From Clostridia bacterium (GTDB lineage: Bacteria > Bacillota > Clostridia > Oscillospirales > CAG-272): a stretch of 19,278 nt of DNA. Of the stretch, positions 6,461 to 14,242 are shown in pieces. The notes below the pieces were generated by a model. It saw only the letters and a list, made by a program, of their open reading frames with translations. It ran no database searches and was not told the origin of the DNA. Within the stretch, counting starts at the first letter, position 1. Each line of letters begins with the position of its first letter. Position numbers and translations under genes: made by a program. Where the stretch lies: assembly GCA_900769475.1 (NCBI GenBank), contig CAAGGQ010000176.1, forward strand, positions 1 to 19,278, given 5' to 3'.

Positions 6461-7284
6461 GCGGGGGGAGAGAGGCGGCCGGACGCCCGCTGTTGCAGGC
6501 GCGTCTGGAGGATGCGGTGGAAAAGTGCGAGCGGGGAAGGGTGGCAGTGCTTTCCTTCCTTACGCCCCTGGAGAAGCGACGCGCCGAGGAGATGCTTCAC
6601 CGCCGAGGCGTTTGGGAGCAGGCCTGGTTTTGGGGCGGCTACGAGGGCGCCGAGCGCGTGTCCCTTTTTCTGTTGCCCGAGTACCTTCTGGCCTGCCTGA
6701 GCGGCCCCGTAGAAGCCTGTGATTCTGCCGAGCTTTCGGGGCTGTTGGAGGAGTGGATCCGCGAGGAGGTTTGCGCGTTGCGCATCTCGGGGAGCAAATT
6801 CCGCACCCTGACCCATCGGGATTATCTTGGGGCCGTGCTGCACCTTGGCTTGGAGCGGGATGCTCTGGGGGACATTGCGGTGCAGAACGATCACGAGGCG
6901 ATTCTCTTTTGCACCGCTACGGTGGCGACCTTTTTGATCGAGCACCTGGAGCGCGCCGCCAACGACGGCGTGCATTGCAAGCTTTGCACCCTTGACGAAA
7001 GCTTTACCGACGGACGAAAGTTCCGTCCCATCAGCGATACGGTGGCGTCGGCACGCTTGGATTGCGTGGTGGCGGCTCTGACCAACGAGTCGCGGGAGGG
7101 CGCACAAACCGCCATTCGCGCGGGACGGGTGGAGGTAGAATACGAGGTGGTAGAGCGCACCGACCTGATGCTCACTCCCCCGGTGCTGCTTTCGATCCGT
7201 GGCCACGGACGCTTCATTCTCCGAGCCTTTGACGGTACCACCGCCAAGGGACGCCTGCGCCTGCGTGCCGATCGGTGGATCTGA
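6457..7284 (+). CDS. ylmH: YlmH family RNA-binding protein with C-terminal S4 domain
   Basis: A 275-residue YlmH/RqcP2-type protein of usual length. Its start ATGA overlaps the yggT stop, so it is translationally coupled. The N-terminal two thirds carry the YlmH motifs SFLTPLEKRRAEEML (about 33-47), GGYEGAERV (60-68), and FRTLTHRDYLGAVLHLGLERDALGDI (114-139). The S4 RNA-binding domain is at about 197-255: SARLDCVVAALTNESREGAQ followed by IRAGRVEVEYEVVE and LLSIRGHGRF. In B. subtilis and relatives the protein binds the large ribosomal subunit and takes part in quality control of stalled nascent chains. DivIVA, which often follows, is absent; instead the block ends here at two terminators. Confidence 0.93.
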   Translation: MSGGREAAGRPLLQARLEDAVEKCERGRVAVLSFLTPLEKRRAEEMLHRRGVWEQAWFWGGYEGAERVSLFLLPEYLLACLSGPVEACDSAELSGLLEEWIREEVCALRISGSKFRTLTHRDYLGAVLHLGLERDALGDIAVQNDHEAILFCTATVATFLIEHLERAANDGVHCKLCTLDESFTDGRKFRPISDTVASARLDCVVAALTNESREGAQTAIRAGRVEVEYEVVERTDLMLTPPVLLSIRGHGRFILRAFDGTTAKGRLRLRADRWI

Positions 7285-7316
7285 TCGTGGGAGTTTCAGG
7301 TTACAAAATAAAACAT

Positions 7317-7355
7317 CGGAGTCTCCGTTCTACTGCGGAGGCTCCGACGTTTTTT
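7317..7355. terminator. Bidirectional rho-independent terminator after ylmH
   Basis: CGGAGTCTCCG (7317-7327) and CGGAGGCTCCG (7336-7346) form an 11-bp stem with one G-T pair and loop TTCTACTG, followed by ACG and six T (7350-7355). On the minus strand the same stem is followed by ATGTTTTATTTTG, so it can also stop the convergent sugar operon. Confidence 0.85.
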
Positions 7356-7388
7356 ATATCCCTTTTGAAAGTTTTTAAGAAGGGGTGT

Positions 7389-7420
7389 GGGGGAACCTTT
7401 TTTTCAAAAAAGGTTCCCCC
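7389..7420. terminator. Long perfect hairpin between convergent operons
   Basis: GGGGGAACC followed by six T (7389-7403) pairs exactly with six A followed by GGTTCCCCC (7406-7420) over a two-base loop. It is 20 bases before the stop codon of the minus-strand SDR gene and probably ends that operon, while backing up the ylmH terminator; TTCTCTTTTTATT follows on the plus strand. The stem style, a G5/C5 base with an A/T top, recurs in Clostridia as a dispersed terminator-like repeat, as far as I recall. Confidence 0.75.
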
Positions 7421-7439
7421 GCATTCTCTTTTTATTCCA

Positions 7440-8270
7440 TTAAACTCCGCTATACGCTGCGAAGCCGCCGTCCACGGGGACGACCACGCCGGTAACGAAG
7501 CCGCTGGAGGCATCGTCGGCCAGCCAGAGGAGGGTACCGATCAGGTCATCGACCTCACCAAAGCGCTTCTGAGGAGTTGCGTTGAGAATCTTATTGGTGC
7601 GGGCGGTGGGCTGGCCGTCCTCGGTAAAGAGGAGGGCGCGGTTCTGATTGGTTACAAAGAAGCCGGGAGCAATGGCGTTCACGCGGATGCCGCAGGGGGC
7701 AAAGTGAACGGCAAGCCACTGGGTAAAGTTGGAGATTCCGGCCTTGGCCGCACTGTAGGCGGGGATCTTGGTCAGGGGACGGAAGGCGTTCATGGAGGAG
7801 ATGTTGATGATGTTTCCTCCGGTCTTCACCATGTCCTTGGCAAAGATCTGGGTCACCAGGAAGGCCGAGGTGATGTTCAGGTCGAATACGAACTTGAGTC
7901 CGCTCTCCTCCAGATCAAAGAAGGACTTGAGCCCCTCGGTGTCGGGGGTCATGATCTCGTTATCGCAGGTAGCACGGGGGTTGTTTCCGCCGGCACCGTT
8001 GATCAGGAAATTGACCGGGCCGAACTTGCTCTTGATGGTTTCGTAGGCGGCCTCGATGCTGGCCTTGTCCAGGCAGTTGGTGGGAACGGCCAGAGCGTTC
8101 TCCCCAATGTCGGCGGCAACGGCCTCGGCGGCCGCGGCGTTGATGTCCAGGAGTGCAACCTTGGCACCACAGGCAGCCAGAGCGCGGGCAAATTCGCTCA
8201 TCAGAATTCCGCCGGCACCCGTGATTACGGCAACCTTGCCGCTCAAATCAATTTGATAGGGTAATTTCAT
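7440..8270 (-). CDS. uxuB: SDR family oxidoreductase, UxuB-type fructuronate reductase (D-mannonate oxidoreductase)
   Basis: A 276-residue classical short-chain dehydrogenase. The cofactor loop is TGAGGILM (17-24), with D42 in LLDIN favouring NAD(H), NGAGG at 91-95, the active-site serine in NISSM (156-160) and YSAAK with Y172 and K176. It ends in VVVPVDGGFAAYSGV, which I associate with the SDR-type mannonate oxidoreductases (B. subtilis YjmF group). With uxuA in the same operon, the likely reaction is fructuronate plus NADH to mannonate. GGAGGAAT precedes the ATG, which overlaps the upstream gene's stop (ATGA at 8270-8267). It is the last gene of the operon. Other SDRs of this type act on related keto-sugars, so the substrate is inferred from context. 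Confidence 0.75.
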   Translation of the reverse strand: MKLPYQIDLSGKVAVITGAGGILMSEFARALAACGAKVALLDINAAAAEAVAADIGENALAVPTNCLDKASIEAAYETIKSKFGPVNFLINGAGGNNPRATCDNEIMTPDTEGLKSFFDLEESGLKFVFDLNITSAFLVTQIFAKDMVKTGGNIINISSMNAFRPLTKIPAYSAAKAGISNFTQWLAVHFAPCGIRVNAIAPGFFVTNQNRALLFTEDGQPTARTNKILNATPQKRFGEVDDLIGTLLWLADDASSGFVTGVVVPVDGGFAAYSGV

Positions 8271-9205
8271 ATCGATTCCTCCGTAGATTCGTTGAAAAAT
8301 TGAATGATATAAGGCTCGTCGCTATGGAATCCAATCTCACAGCGCGAGAGGATCCAGGTCTTTCCTCCGTCAGGGCTGCCTTGATAGAAGAGGTAGATCC
8401 TTCCGTCATCGTCGATAAAGACGTAAGGGTGTCCCGATTCCGAGGCATTCCAATCGCCTGCCTTGCCGCAGGGCAGGAAGGGGCGATTCAGGGGCTTTTC
8501 AAAATGAATTCCATCCTCGGAGATTGCGTAGCCGATCTGCTGAGGCGTGCAGTTGTAGGAGCCGCCGTAGAACAGATAGATCTTATTGTTGTGTACCAGG
8601 GTGGCTGCGGCCTCAATGCATTTTCCTTCCCAGTCCTGTTCGGGGGAAAGGATAGGCGCGTTGATTGCCTGCGTCCATTGGTCTCTGGAATAATCGGATC
8701 CCAAAGGGGCATAAGCACACCCCTGCATCTGGATCTTGAAATCCTTGTCGCGGGTGGCAATATAGAGGAAGAGCTTGTCCCCAAAGGCCACCACGTCGGC
8801 GTCAATGGCCCGTCCGCAGCACCAGTCATTGGTGGGAGCGAAGATGGGATTGGTGGAATCCTTTACAAAATGAATCCCATCGGTGGAGGTGGCGTGGCAA
8901 ATGGCGTCCTTTTCCCGGTTTCCGTAGGTTTGGTAAAAGAGATGAACGATCCCGTTTTCCAAATACGCGGCCGGTGCGCCGATGCCTCTCTCTTCACATT
9001 CCTGCTCCAAGGGAACGAAATCGACGAATGTCCAGTGCTCCATATCCTTGGAGGTGGCAATGCCGATGATCAAGCGATCCTTTTCCTCGGGAGTTTTGCC
9101 CGCGATGAATGAGCTGTGATAGAGATAGTAGGTGTCACCCAACCGAATCACGGCGGGGTCTTTTGCAAAGCCCTCTTTTGTGCCGTGAGAGTCAGAATAC
9201 AGCAT
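8267..9205 (-). CDS. GH43-like five-bladed beta-propeller glycosidase, cytoplasmic
   Basis: A 312-residue protein beginning four bases after the uxuA stop. Its repeats have the propeller pattern of an aromatic strand plus turn: DPAVIRLGDTYYLYHSS (16-32), ENGIVHLFYQTYG (83-95), FGDKLFLYIATRD (141-153), NNKIYLFYGGSYN (206-218), DDGRIYLFYQGSPDGGKTW. The spacing of D16 in KDPAVI, D135 in AIDADV and E198 in KCIEAA fits the GH43 arrangement of base, pKa modulator and acid. No signal peptide is present, so it would act on an imported oligosaccharide or glycoside. Related clan members (GH32, GH62, GH117, GH130-like) look similar, so the family assignment is moderate and the substrate unknown. The ribosome site is weak (GGGA), which fits coupling with uxuA. 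Confidence 0.65.
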   Translation of the reverse strand: MLYSDSHGTKEGFAKDPAVIRLGDTYYLYHSSFIAGKTPEEKDRLIIGIATSKDMEHWTFVDFVPLEQECEERGIGAPAAYLENGIVHLFYQTYGNREKDAICHATSTDGIHFVKDSTNPIFAPTNDWCCGRAIDADVVAFGDKLFLYIATRDKDFKIQMQGCAYAPLGSDYSRDQWTQAINAPILSPEQDWEGKCIEAAATLVHNNKIYLFYGGSYNCTPQQIGYAISEDGIHFEKPLNRPFLPCGKAGDWNASESGHPYVFIDDDGRIYLFYQGSPDGGKTWILSRCEIGFHSDEPYIIQFFNESTEESI

Positions 9206-9209
9206 AGTG

Positions 9210-10244
9210 TTATTTTCCCGATTTCTCTACTGCCTCAAACAGACCGTAGAGATAGGTGGCGCCCAGGGCTCTGTCGTACAGACCGTAGCCGGGCTTGCCG
9301 TCCTCCCCCCAGATGTTCCGTCCGTGGTCGGGGCGAACGTAGCCGTCAAAGCCGCTTTCCACCAGGGCTTTCACAATGCCGTACATATCAAGGCTTCCGC
9401 TTTCGGTCAGATGTCCGCTCTCACAGAAGTCCAATTCGCCCTCGTGGCGGATCTGACGCAGGTGAGCAAAGTAGGAGCGGGGAGCCAGGAGGCGAGCCAT
9501 GGCAACCATGTCGTTATCGCGGCCGGCACCCAGGGAACCGGTGCAAAGGGTAATGCCGTTATGGGGATTGGGAACGGCGGCAAAGAGCTTGTTGTAGCTA
9601 TCCATGCCGGTGATGATACGGGGCAGGCCGAACATATCCCACGGCGGGTCGTCGGGGTGAATGGCCATGTTGATGCCGGTCTCATCGCAGGCGGGCATAA
9701 TACCATTCAGGAAATAGACCAGATTGTCAAACAGAGTTTCGTGGCTCATGTCCTTGTAGGAATCCAGGAGAGTGTTGAGCTCGTCCGAGGTGTAGCTCTC
9801 ATCCCAGCCGGGCAGATGGAGATCGTGAGGATCCAGACGCATCAGCTCGTCGTGGCAGTAGGAAAGGGAATTGGAGCCGTCGGCTGCCTGGGTGTGGAGA
9901 TTGGTGCGGAGCCAGTCGAATACGGGCATAAAGTTGTAGCAAATGCACTTGACTCCTGCTTTGCCCAGATTGCGGATGGTCTCGGCGTAGTTGGCGATGA
10001 GGCGGTCACGGGTGGGGCGTCCCAGCTTGATGTCCTCGTGGACGGGAACGCTCTCAATGACCTCCATTTCCAGGCCGTTCTGATCACAAAGCTCCTTGAG
10101 GCGGAGGATGCGATCCATGGGCCAGACCTCTCCTACGGGAATGTCGTAAACGGCGGTTACGACGCCGCTCATGCCGGGGATCTGACGAATGTAGGAAAGA
10201 GGAATGCTATCACTCTCTCCGTACCAGCGAAACGTCATTTTCAT
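9210..10244 (-). CDS. uxuA: UxuA, mannonate dehydratase
   Basis: A 344-residue UxuA of near-usual length. It dehydrates D-mannonate to 2-keto-3-deoxy-D-gluconate, using Mn2+ in a TIM barrel. Signatures: AVYDIPVGEVW (31-41), NFMPVFDW (104-111), IHPDDPPWDMFGLPRI (195-210), LCTGSLGAG (233-241), HLRQIRHEGELDFCESGH (261-278) and RPDHGRNIWGED (304-315). The metal ligands expected from the family fit H196, C234, H261 and D306. The first ATG is chosen because AAGGAG lies ten bases upstream; a second ATG two codons in is less well placed. A 92-base gap with an AT-rich dyad precedes it, the largest gap in the operon, so it may also have its own promoter. Confidence 0.95.
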   Translation of the reverse strand: MKMTFRWYGESDSIPLSYIRQIPGMSGVVTAVYDIPVGEVWPMDRILRLKELCDQNGLEMEVIESVPVHEDIKLGRPTRDRLIANYAETIRNLGKAGVKCICYNFMPVFDWLRTNLHTQAADGSNSLSYCHDELMRLDPHDLHLPGWDESYTSDELNTLLDSYKDMSHETLFDNLVYFLNGIMPACDETGINMAIHPDDPPWDMFGLPRIITGMDSYNKLFAAVPNPHNGITLCTGSLGAGRDNDMVAMARLLAPRSYFAHLRQIRHEGELDFCESGHLTESGSLDMYGIVKALVESGFDGYVRPDHGRNIWGEDGKPGYGLYDRALGATYLYGLFEAVEKSGK

Positions 10245-10265
10245 AGCTTGTAAACTCCTTCTTTG

Positions 10266-10285
10266 ATAAAATTTGCGAATTTTAT
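10266..10285. promoter_or_regulatory. AT-rich dyad upstream of uxuA
   Basis: ATAAAATT (10266-10273) and AATTTTAT (10278-10285) are a perfect inverted repeat around TGCG, just before the uxuA ribosome binding site. TTTGCGAAT (10272-10280) inside it also occurs at 14280-14288 in the divergent AraC region, and in both places a TAT..TTGCA follows. It could be an operator for the AraC protein or for a CcpA-like factor. I see no clear -35/-10 pair in this gap. Confidence 0.4.
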
Positions 10286-10336
10286 ATTTTTGCAGGGGTT
10301 ATTTTTTTAAAAATCAAAATGTGATCAGAAATTGTT

Positions 10337-11341
10337 TTAAGAAAGGATCTCCATGCGACGGCCGTTGGAGGCGTACATGGAAAGGATCAGACGGACGACC
10401 TTTCCTCCCTCTTCGGCGTCAATGGGAAAGGGAATTTTCTCCTCCAAGCAACGGTAGAAATCCGAGATCAGGGTCTTGTGTCCGTTGCCCCAAACCGATT
10501 TTCCGATGCCGTCTTCCCGATTCTGATCACGTAAGATCTCGCCGTTCAGCGTTAGAAGATCGTTCTCGGCGTGCAGTGTCTGCTTGTTGTTCAGACGGAA
10601 ACGGATGTGTGCGGGAAAGCTCTTTCCCGCCGCGGTGGTGGCGTAGAAGTTGAAGAGGGTACCGTTGGCACACTCAAATCTTGCTGTGGCAAGATCCTCC
10701 ACCTCGATCTGCCCTTGATGGTGATCGTTGGAGGTGTGTGCCAGAACGTGGGTGGGCATACCGCAGATCCATTGGAGCAGATCTAGGGTGTGGAGCGCCT
10801 GATTGATCATGACGCCACCGCCCTCCTCTCTCCAGGTTCCGCGCCAGCTGCCCGAGGCGTAGTAGGAGGCGTCGCGCATCCATACCACGTCACCGTAAGC
10901 CGCCGCAACACCCTCGGTGCTCGCCAGCTCCTTGGCGCGAAGGAAGTTGGGCTCGTAGCGATTCTGCTGACAAACGCCCAGCTGCGCCGTGCTCTTTTGC
11001 GCCGCCGCTTGGATGGCGTTCAGCTGCTCCATGCTGATGGCCAGGGGCTTTTCACACAGCACGTGGATCCCCCGTCCCAGAGCCTCCACCGTCATTTCGG
11101 CGTGGAGATAGTGGGGTGTGCAGACATGCACGGAATCGGGATGTACGGCGTCCAGCATGGTTTTGTAGTCGGTGTATACGGGGATCGGTTCCAGACCGAA
11201 CGTTTCGATGAGTCGGGCGGCCTGGGCAGGATCAACGTCACAAAGGGCGCACAGCTTCTGACCGGCGGCCAGGATCCCCTTTACGTGATTGCCGCTGATG
11301 GCACCACAGCCAACCAGGGCAACGTTCAAGGCTTGTTTCAT
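10337..11341 (-). CDS. Gfo/Idh/MocA family oxidoreductase (second of two)
   Basis: A 334-residue NAD(P)-dependent sugar dehydrogenase. The Rossmann motif is VALVGCGAISGNHV (7-20), with the acidic residue D35 in LCDVDP expected to hold NAD ribose. CEKPL (96-100) carries the catalytic lysine K98, and GGGVMINQALHTLDLLQW (174-191) contributes H184. A C-terminal beta sheet follows (EVEDLATARFECANGTLFNFYATT). These enzymes oxidise or reduce ring hydroxyls of sugars and inositols. AAGGAAG lies 11 bases before the ATG. It shares the EGGGV..NQ..H.LDLLQW segment with the neighbouring gene but only limited sequence elsewhere, so the two are not a recent duplication and may form an oxidation-reduction pair. 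Substrate not identifiable. Confidence 0.85.
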   Translation of the reverse strand: MKQALNVALVGCGAISGNHVKGILAAGQKLCALCDVDPAQAARLIETFGLEPIPVYTDYKTMLDAVHPDSVHVCTPHYLHAEMTVEALGRGIHVLCEKPLAISMEQLNAIQAAAQKSTAQLGVCQQNRYEPNFLRAKELASTEGVAAAYGDVVWMRDASYYASGSWRGTWREEGGGVMINQALHTLDLLQWICGMPTHVLAHTSNDHHQGQIEVEDLATARFECANGTLFNFYATTAAGKSFPAHIRFRLNNKQTLHAENDLLTLNGEILRDQNREDGIGKSVWGNGHKTLISDFYRCLEEKIPFPIDAEEGGKVVRLILSMYASNGRRMEILS

Positions 11342-11363
11342 ATGGTAGGGTCTTCCTTTGCGA

Positions 11364-12539
11364 TTATTTTGCGCCGTAGGTTCCTTCGGTATTCAGTACC
11401 ACGTCCACGCCTTCCTTTTTGCGGCCGGTAGCGATGCGCTTGTTCAGCTCCTCCAGGTAGAGGTCGTCGTCAAAGGGAAGGGACACGGTTTTGCCCAGCC
11501 AGGTGGAAAGCAGCATGGCGTCCATCAGCTCCACGCCGCGCAGACCCTCGGTGCCCTGCACGAAGAGGGGCTCCAGGCCCAGGATGGCGTTGGAGAAGTT
11601 GTTGAGGATGCCCACGTGTTGGGGATTCTCACCGTCGGTTTCTACCTCGATGATTTCCTTCTTGGGAGAGCCGAAGCCGCCCTTGTAGGTGGCGTTGAAC
11701 TCGCGCTCGGGCATTTCCAGCTTGTAGAAGGTGAGCTTGTTGTTTTCGCAAACCAGCTTGCCCTTGTTGCCAAGGATCTCAAAGCGGTTGGTGCCGGGAG
11801 CGTCGGCGGTGGAGGTAACGAACACACCGGTGGCACCGTTTTCGTATTCCAGGTAGGCGGTCACGTCGTCCTCTACCTCAATGTCGTGCCATTTGCCAAA
11901 GTGGCAGAAGGTGTGCACGCGGGCGGGCATCATGCCGGTAACCCATTGGAGCAGGTCGAGCTGGTGGGGGCACTGATTGAACAGCACGCCGCCGCCTTCG
12001 CCTCTCCAGGTGGCTCTCCAGTCCCCCGAATCGTAGTAGCTCTGGGAGCGGTACCAGTCGGTAATGATCCAGTTGACCCGCTTGATCTCGCCCAGCTCGT
12101 CGTTCTTCACCATTTCGTGCATCTTGCGGTAGAGGCAGTTGGTGCGCTGGTTGAACATCATGGTAAAGAGCTTGTCGGATTTTTCGGCTACCGCGTTCAT
12201 TTCCTTGACCTGCTTGGTGTAAACGCCGGCGGGCTTTTCGCAGATAACGTGGAGCCCTGCGTTCAGAGCATCAATGGTAATGGGGGGATGGAAGTAATGG
12301 GGAACGGCAACGATGACCGCATCCACCAGACCGCTGGCGAACATCTCCTTGTAGTCGGAGAAGGTGGCCAGAGAGGAAGCCCCCTCAAATTCCAGGTTCA
12401 GAACCGCTTCCAGCTTGGCGGGCTTGAGATCGCAGATGGCGGTGAGAATACCGTTTTCTACATCGCCCTTGAGAAACTTTTTGGCGTGAGAGGAACCCAT
12501 GTTACCTACGCCAATAATACCGTATCTTACTTTTTCCAT
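11364..12539 (-). CDS. Gfo/Idh/MocA family oxidoreductase (first of two)
   Basis: A 391-residue member of the same family, longer than its neighbour. The Rossmann motif is YGIIGVGNMGSSHAK (6-20), then AICDLKP with D37, AVPHYFH (78-84), CEKPAG (100-105) with K102, WRGEGGGVLFNQCPHQLDLLQW (178-199) with H192, and a large C-terminal beta sheet including TAYLEYENGATGVFVTSTAD. The start overlaps the previous gene by 13 bases, with GGAGGAAAATAAATT before the ATG, so translation is coupled. Such enzymes catalyse 3-keto formation in several glycoside-cleaving systems and uronate or inositol oxidation in others. Which of these applies cannot be read directly. Confidence 0.85.
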   Translation of the reverse strand: MEKVRYGIIGVGNMGSSHAKKFLKGDVENGILTAICDLKPAKLEAVLNLEFEGASSLATFSDYKEMFASGLVDAVIVAVPHYFHPPITIDALNAGLHVICEKPAGVYTKQVKEMNAVAEKSDKLFTMMFNQRTNCLYRKMHEMVKNDELGEIKRVNWIITDWYRSQSYYDSGDWRATWRGEGGGVLFNQCPHQLDLLQWVTGMMPARVHTFCHFGKWHDIEVEDDVTAYLEYENGATGVFVTSTADAPGTNRFEILGNKGKLVCENNKLTFYKLEMPEREFNATYKGGFGSPKKEIIEVETDGENPQHVGILNNFSNAILGLEPLFVQGTEGLRGVELMDAMLLSTWLGKTVSLPFDDDLYLEELNKRIATGRKKEGVDVVLNTEGTYGAK

Positions 12540-13405
12540 AATTTATTTTCCTCCTCATGATAACCGAGATTGGTCAACAGATCTTTCAAGTGTGTGGCGG
12601 CGCCGTCAAAGGCGGCGTCGGGGGAATCGTAGAGCACGCCCACCTTGAGCTTGTGGTGGTCGATGGACTTGTAGGCGTCAAAGACGTAGAGGTGAGGCTC
12701 CAGGGTGAGGAAAACGGTGCCGTCGCAGACGGCGTCTACCTTCTTCAGCGCGCCCTCGTAGTCGCCCTGACCCAGCCCTGCGGGCCAGATCTTGCGGTCG
12801 GGGTAGGAGGCGTCCTTGACGTGCACGTATTCCAGAGAGGGAAGGGTGACATCAATACCTGCCACGGGATCCTGTCCCTCGCGCACATAGTTGGCTGCGT
12901 CAAAGATGCCCTTGAGACGAGGATGGGTCTTGAGAAGATCGGCTACCTCGTCGGGATTCTGACCGTAGATCTTGGATTCGTTCTCGTGGCAGAGGAGGAT
13001 ACCCTCCTTCTCGGCCTCGTCCAGCATCCAGGCCATGCGCCGATGTACCTCATCCCGGTATTTCTCCAGGTCGGGGGTGGCCACAAAGAAGCTGAAGATG
13101 CGCATGCGGTGGGTGCCCAGGATTTTGCAGGCCTTGACGGCTTTGCGGAATTCCTCCTTGTAGGACTCAAAGTCATCGGTGATGTTGTATTTTCCAATGG
13201 GAGATCCCAGGGAGGAAATGCCAATGCCGGCCTCATCCAGGCGAGCGCGGATGGCGTGGAGCTCCTCCTCGGTCTTGGTCAGGATGCCGCCGCTGATGTT
13301 GCGGGGCTCCAGGTATTTGATGCCGTTGCGCTGCAGGGCCTCGATCTGCTGCTCCAGATCGGGGGACACCTCGTCGGCAAAGGCAGAGAGTAAAAACTGT
13401 GCCAT
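12527..13405 (-). CDS. Sugar phosphate isomerase/epimerase family TIM barrel (AP endonuclease 2 fold), 292 aa
   Basis: A 292-residue xylose-isomerase-like TIM barrel. The metal-site residues are at the expected strand ends: HENESK with H140-E141-N142, GIFDAANY with D169, YVHVKDA with H195, K197 and D198, and LTLEPHL with E236 and H238. The N-terminus SAFADEVSPDLEQQIEALQRNGIKYLE is typical of this family. AGGAG is nine bases before the ATG. The fold covers sugar isomerases, epimerases, 3-keto-glycoside lyases or hydratases and C-glycoside cleaving enzymes, so the name should not be read as a proven isomerase. It is the second gene of the operon and directly coupled to the first oxidoreductase gene. 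Confidence 0.85.
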   Translation of the reverse strand: MAQFLLSAFADEVSPDLEQQIEALQRNGIKYLEPRNISGGILTKTEEELHAIRARLDEAGIGISSLGSPIGKYNITDDFESYKEEFRKAVKACKILGTHRMRIFSFFVATPDLEKYRDEVHRRMAWMLDEAEKEGILLCHENESKIYGQNPDEVADLLKTHPRLKGIFDAANYVREGQDPVAGIDVTLPSLEYVHVKDASYPDRKIWPAGLGQGDYEGALKKVDAVCDGTVFLTLEPHLYVFDAYKSIDHHKLKVGVLYDSPDAAFDGAATHLKDLLTNLGYHEEENKLWKK

Positions 13406-13423
13406 GATGCTTCTCCTTGCTAC

Positions 13424-14188
13424 TTATTTGATGATGGGGCGCAGATTCCGGAAGCCAATCTCCATCTGACCGAAGGGATCGTCAAAGTCCACGGCGTTAT
13501 CCTGCTCGATGAGCACGTTCTCTACGCCGCCGTTCTTTCGGCAGGCTTCGTAAATGGCGTGAAAGTCCAGGGTTCCGGTGCCGCAGGCGCAAATACCGCG
13601 CTCCTCGGTGTTGGCCATATCCTTGTAGTGGATGTTGGTCAGACGGTCGGCACCGATTTTTGCAATATAGTCGATGGCGCTGTGTCCCGCAAATTCCACC
13701 CAGTAGGTGTCCATAATGAACTGCCACTCGGGAAGGGTGCGGAGCATGTAGTCGTAGATCATTTCGCCCTCGGGAGTTTTTAATTCAAATTCAAAGGCGT
13801 GGTTGTGGTAGGCAAACCGCAGACCGCTGTCCAGGATCTTCTGCACGGGTGCCTTCAGCTCCTCAAAAAATTCCATCACGTCCCGCTCGCCTTTGCGGAA
13901 TTCCTTGGGCATGCAGCCGTAGCCGATCACAGGGCAGCCAAACAGCTTGTGCTCCTCGATGAGCGCCTCGGTATCGTTCAGGATGCGGTCAGGGGCCGAG
14001 TGGGTGCAAACGATGGGAAGTCCTGTTTCTTCGGAAATGGCCTTCAGCTCACGGGCGTCGATGGGGCCGCCGCCGGAGAACTGCACGTTCTCATAGCCGA
14101 TGGCCTTGACCCGCTCGAAGGTGGTGCGAATGTCCTCGGGAGTTTTGATGAATTTACGAAGAGAAAAGAGTTGTGCGCCAAGCTTCAT
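13424..14188 (-). CDS. Sugar phosphate isomerase/epimerase family TIM barrel, 254 aa (first gene of operon)
   Basis: A 254-residue protein with the same fold as the next gene but clearly different in sequence. MKLGAQLFSLRKFIKTPEDI starts the barrel. Metal ligands fit AYHNHAFEFE with H128/H130 and E134, IMDTYWVEFAG with D160, NIHYKDM with H187 and D190, and VLIEQD with E228. AAGGAAG precedes the ATG by about eight bases. It is promoter-proximal, about 48 bases downstream of the predicted start from the -10 at 14243-14248. Possible roles are epimerisation, isomerisation or elimination on a keto-sugar made by the Gfo/Idh/MocA enzymes; which is unknown. Confidence 0.85.
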   Translation of the reverse strand: MKLGAQLFSLRKFIKTPEDIRTTFERVKAIGYENVQFSGGGPIDARELKAISEETGLPIVCTHSAPDRILNDTEALIEEHKLFGCPVIGYGCMPKEFRKGERDVMEFFEELKAPVQKILDSGLRFAYHNHAFEFELKTPEGEMIYDYMLRTLPEWQFIMDTYWVEFAGHSAIDYIAKIGADRLTNIHYKDMANTEERGICACGTGTLDFHAIYEACRKNGGVENVLIEQDNAVDFDDPFGQMEIGFRNLRPIIK

Positions 14189-14220
14189 AACGATGCTTCC
14201 TTTCTGCCATAATCGTTGGA

Positions 14221-14239
14221 GTTAAAAATACCCTATATA
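14221..14239. promoter_or_regulatory. Shared regulatory motif, copy 1 (GTTAAAAATACCC + TATATA)
   Basis: GTTAAAAATACCC (14221-14233) followed at once by TATATA (14234-14239) covers the predicted transcription start of the isomerase operon. The same 13 bases occur at 18772-18784 in front of the second AraC gene and lipoprotein, followed there by CC and TATATA. Its place over the start site here would suit a repressor. Confidence 0.55.
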
Positions 14240-14242
14240 TTT

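Noticed and set aside
7275..8264. Plus-strand frames opposite the SDR and the other operon genes (for example 9207-10253 and 11358-12560)
   Set aside because: They run across terminators or opposite genes with clear motifs (UxuA, Gfo/Idh/MocA) and are antisense shadows.
7440..14188. Direct assignment of the operon as a C-glycoside (puerarin-type) cleavage system
   Set aside because: The dehydrogenase and TIM barrel types fit, but no DgpB-like small subunit gene is present and these folds serve many pathways, so it is kept only as a hypothesis.
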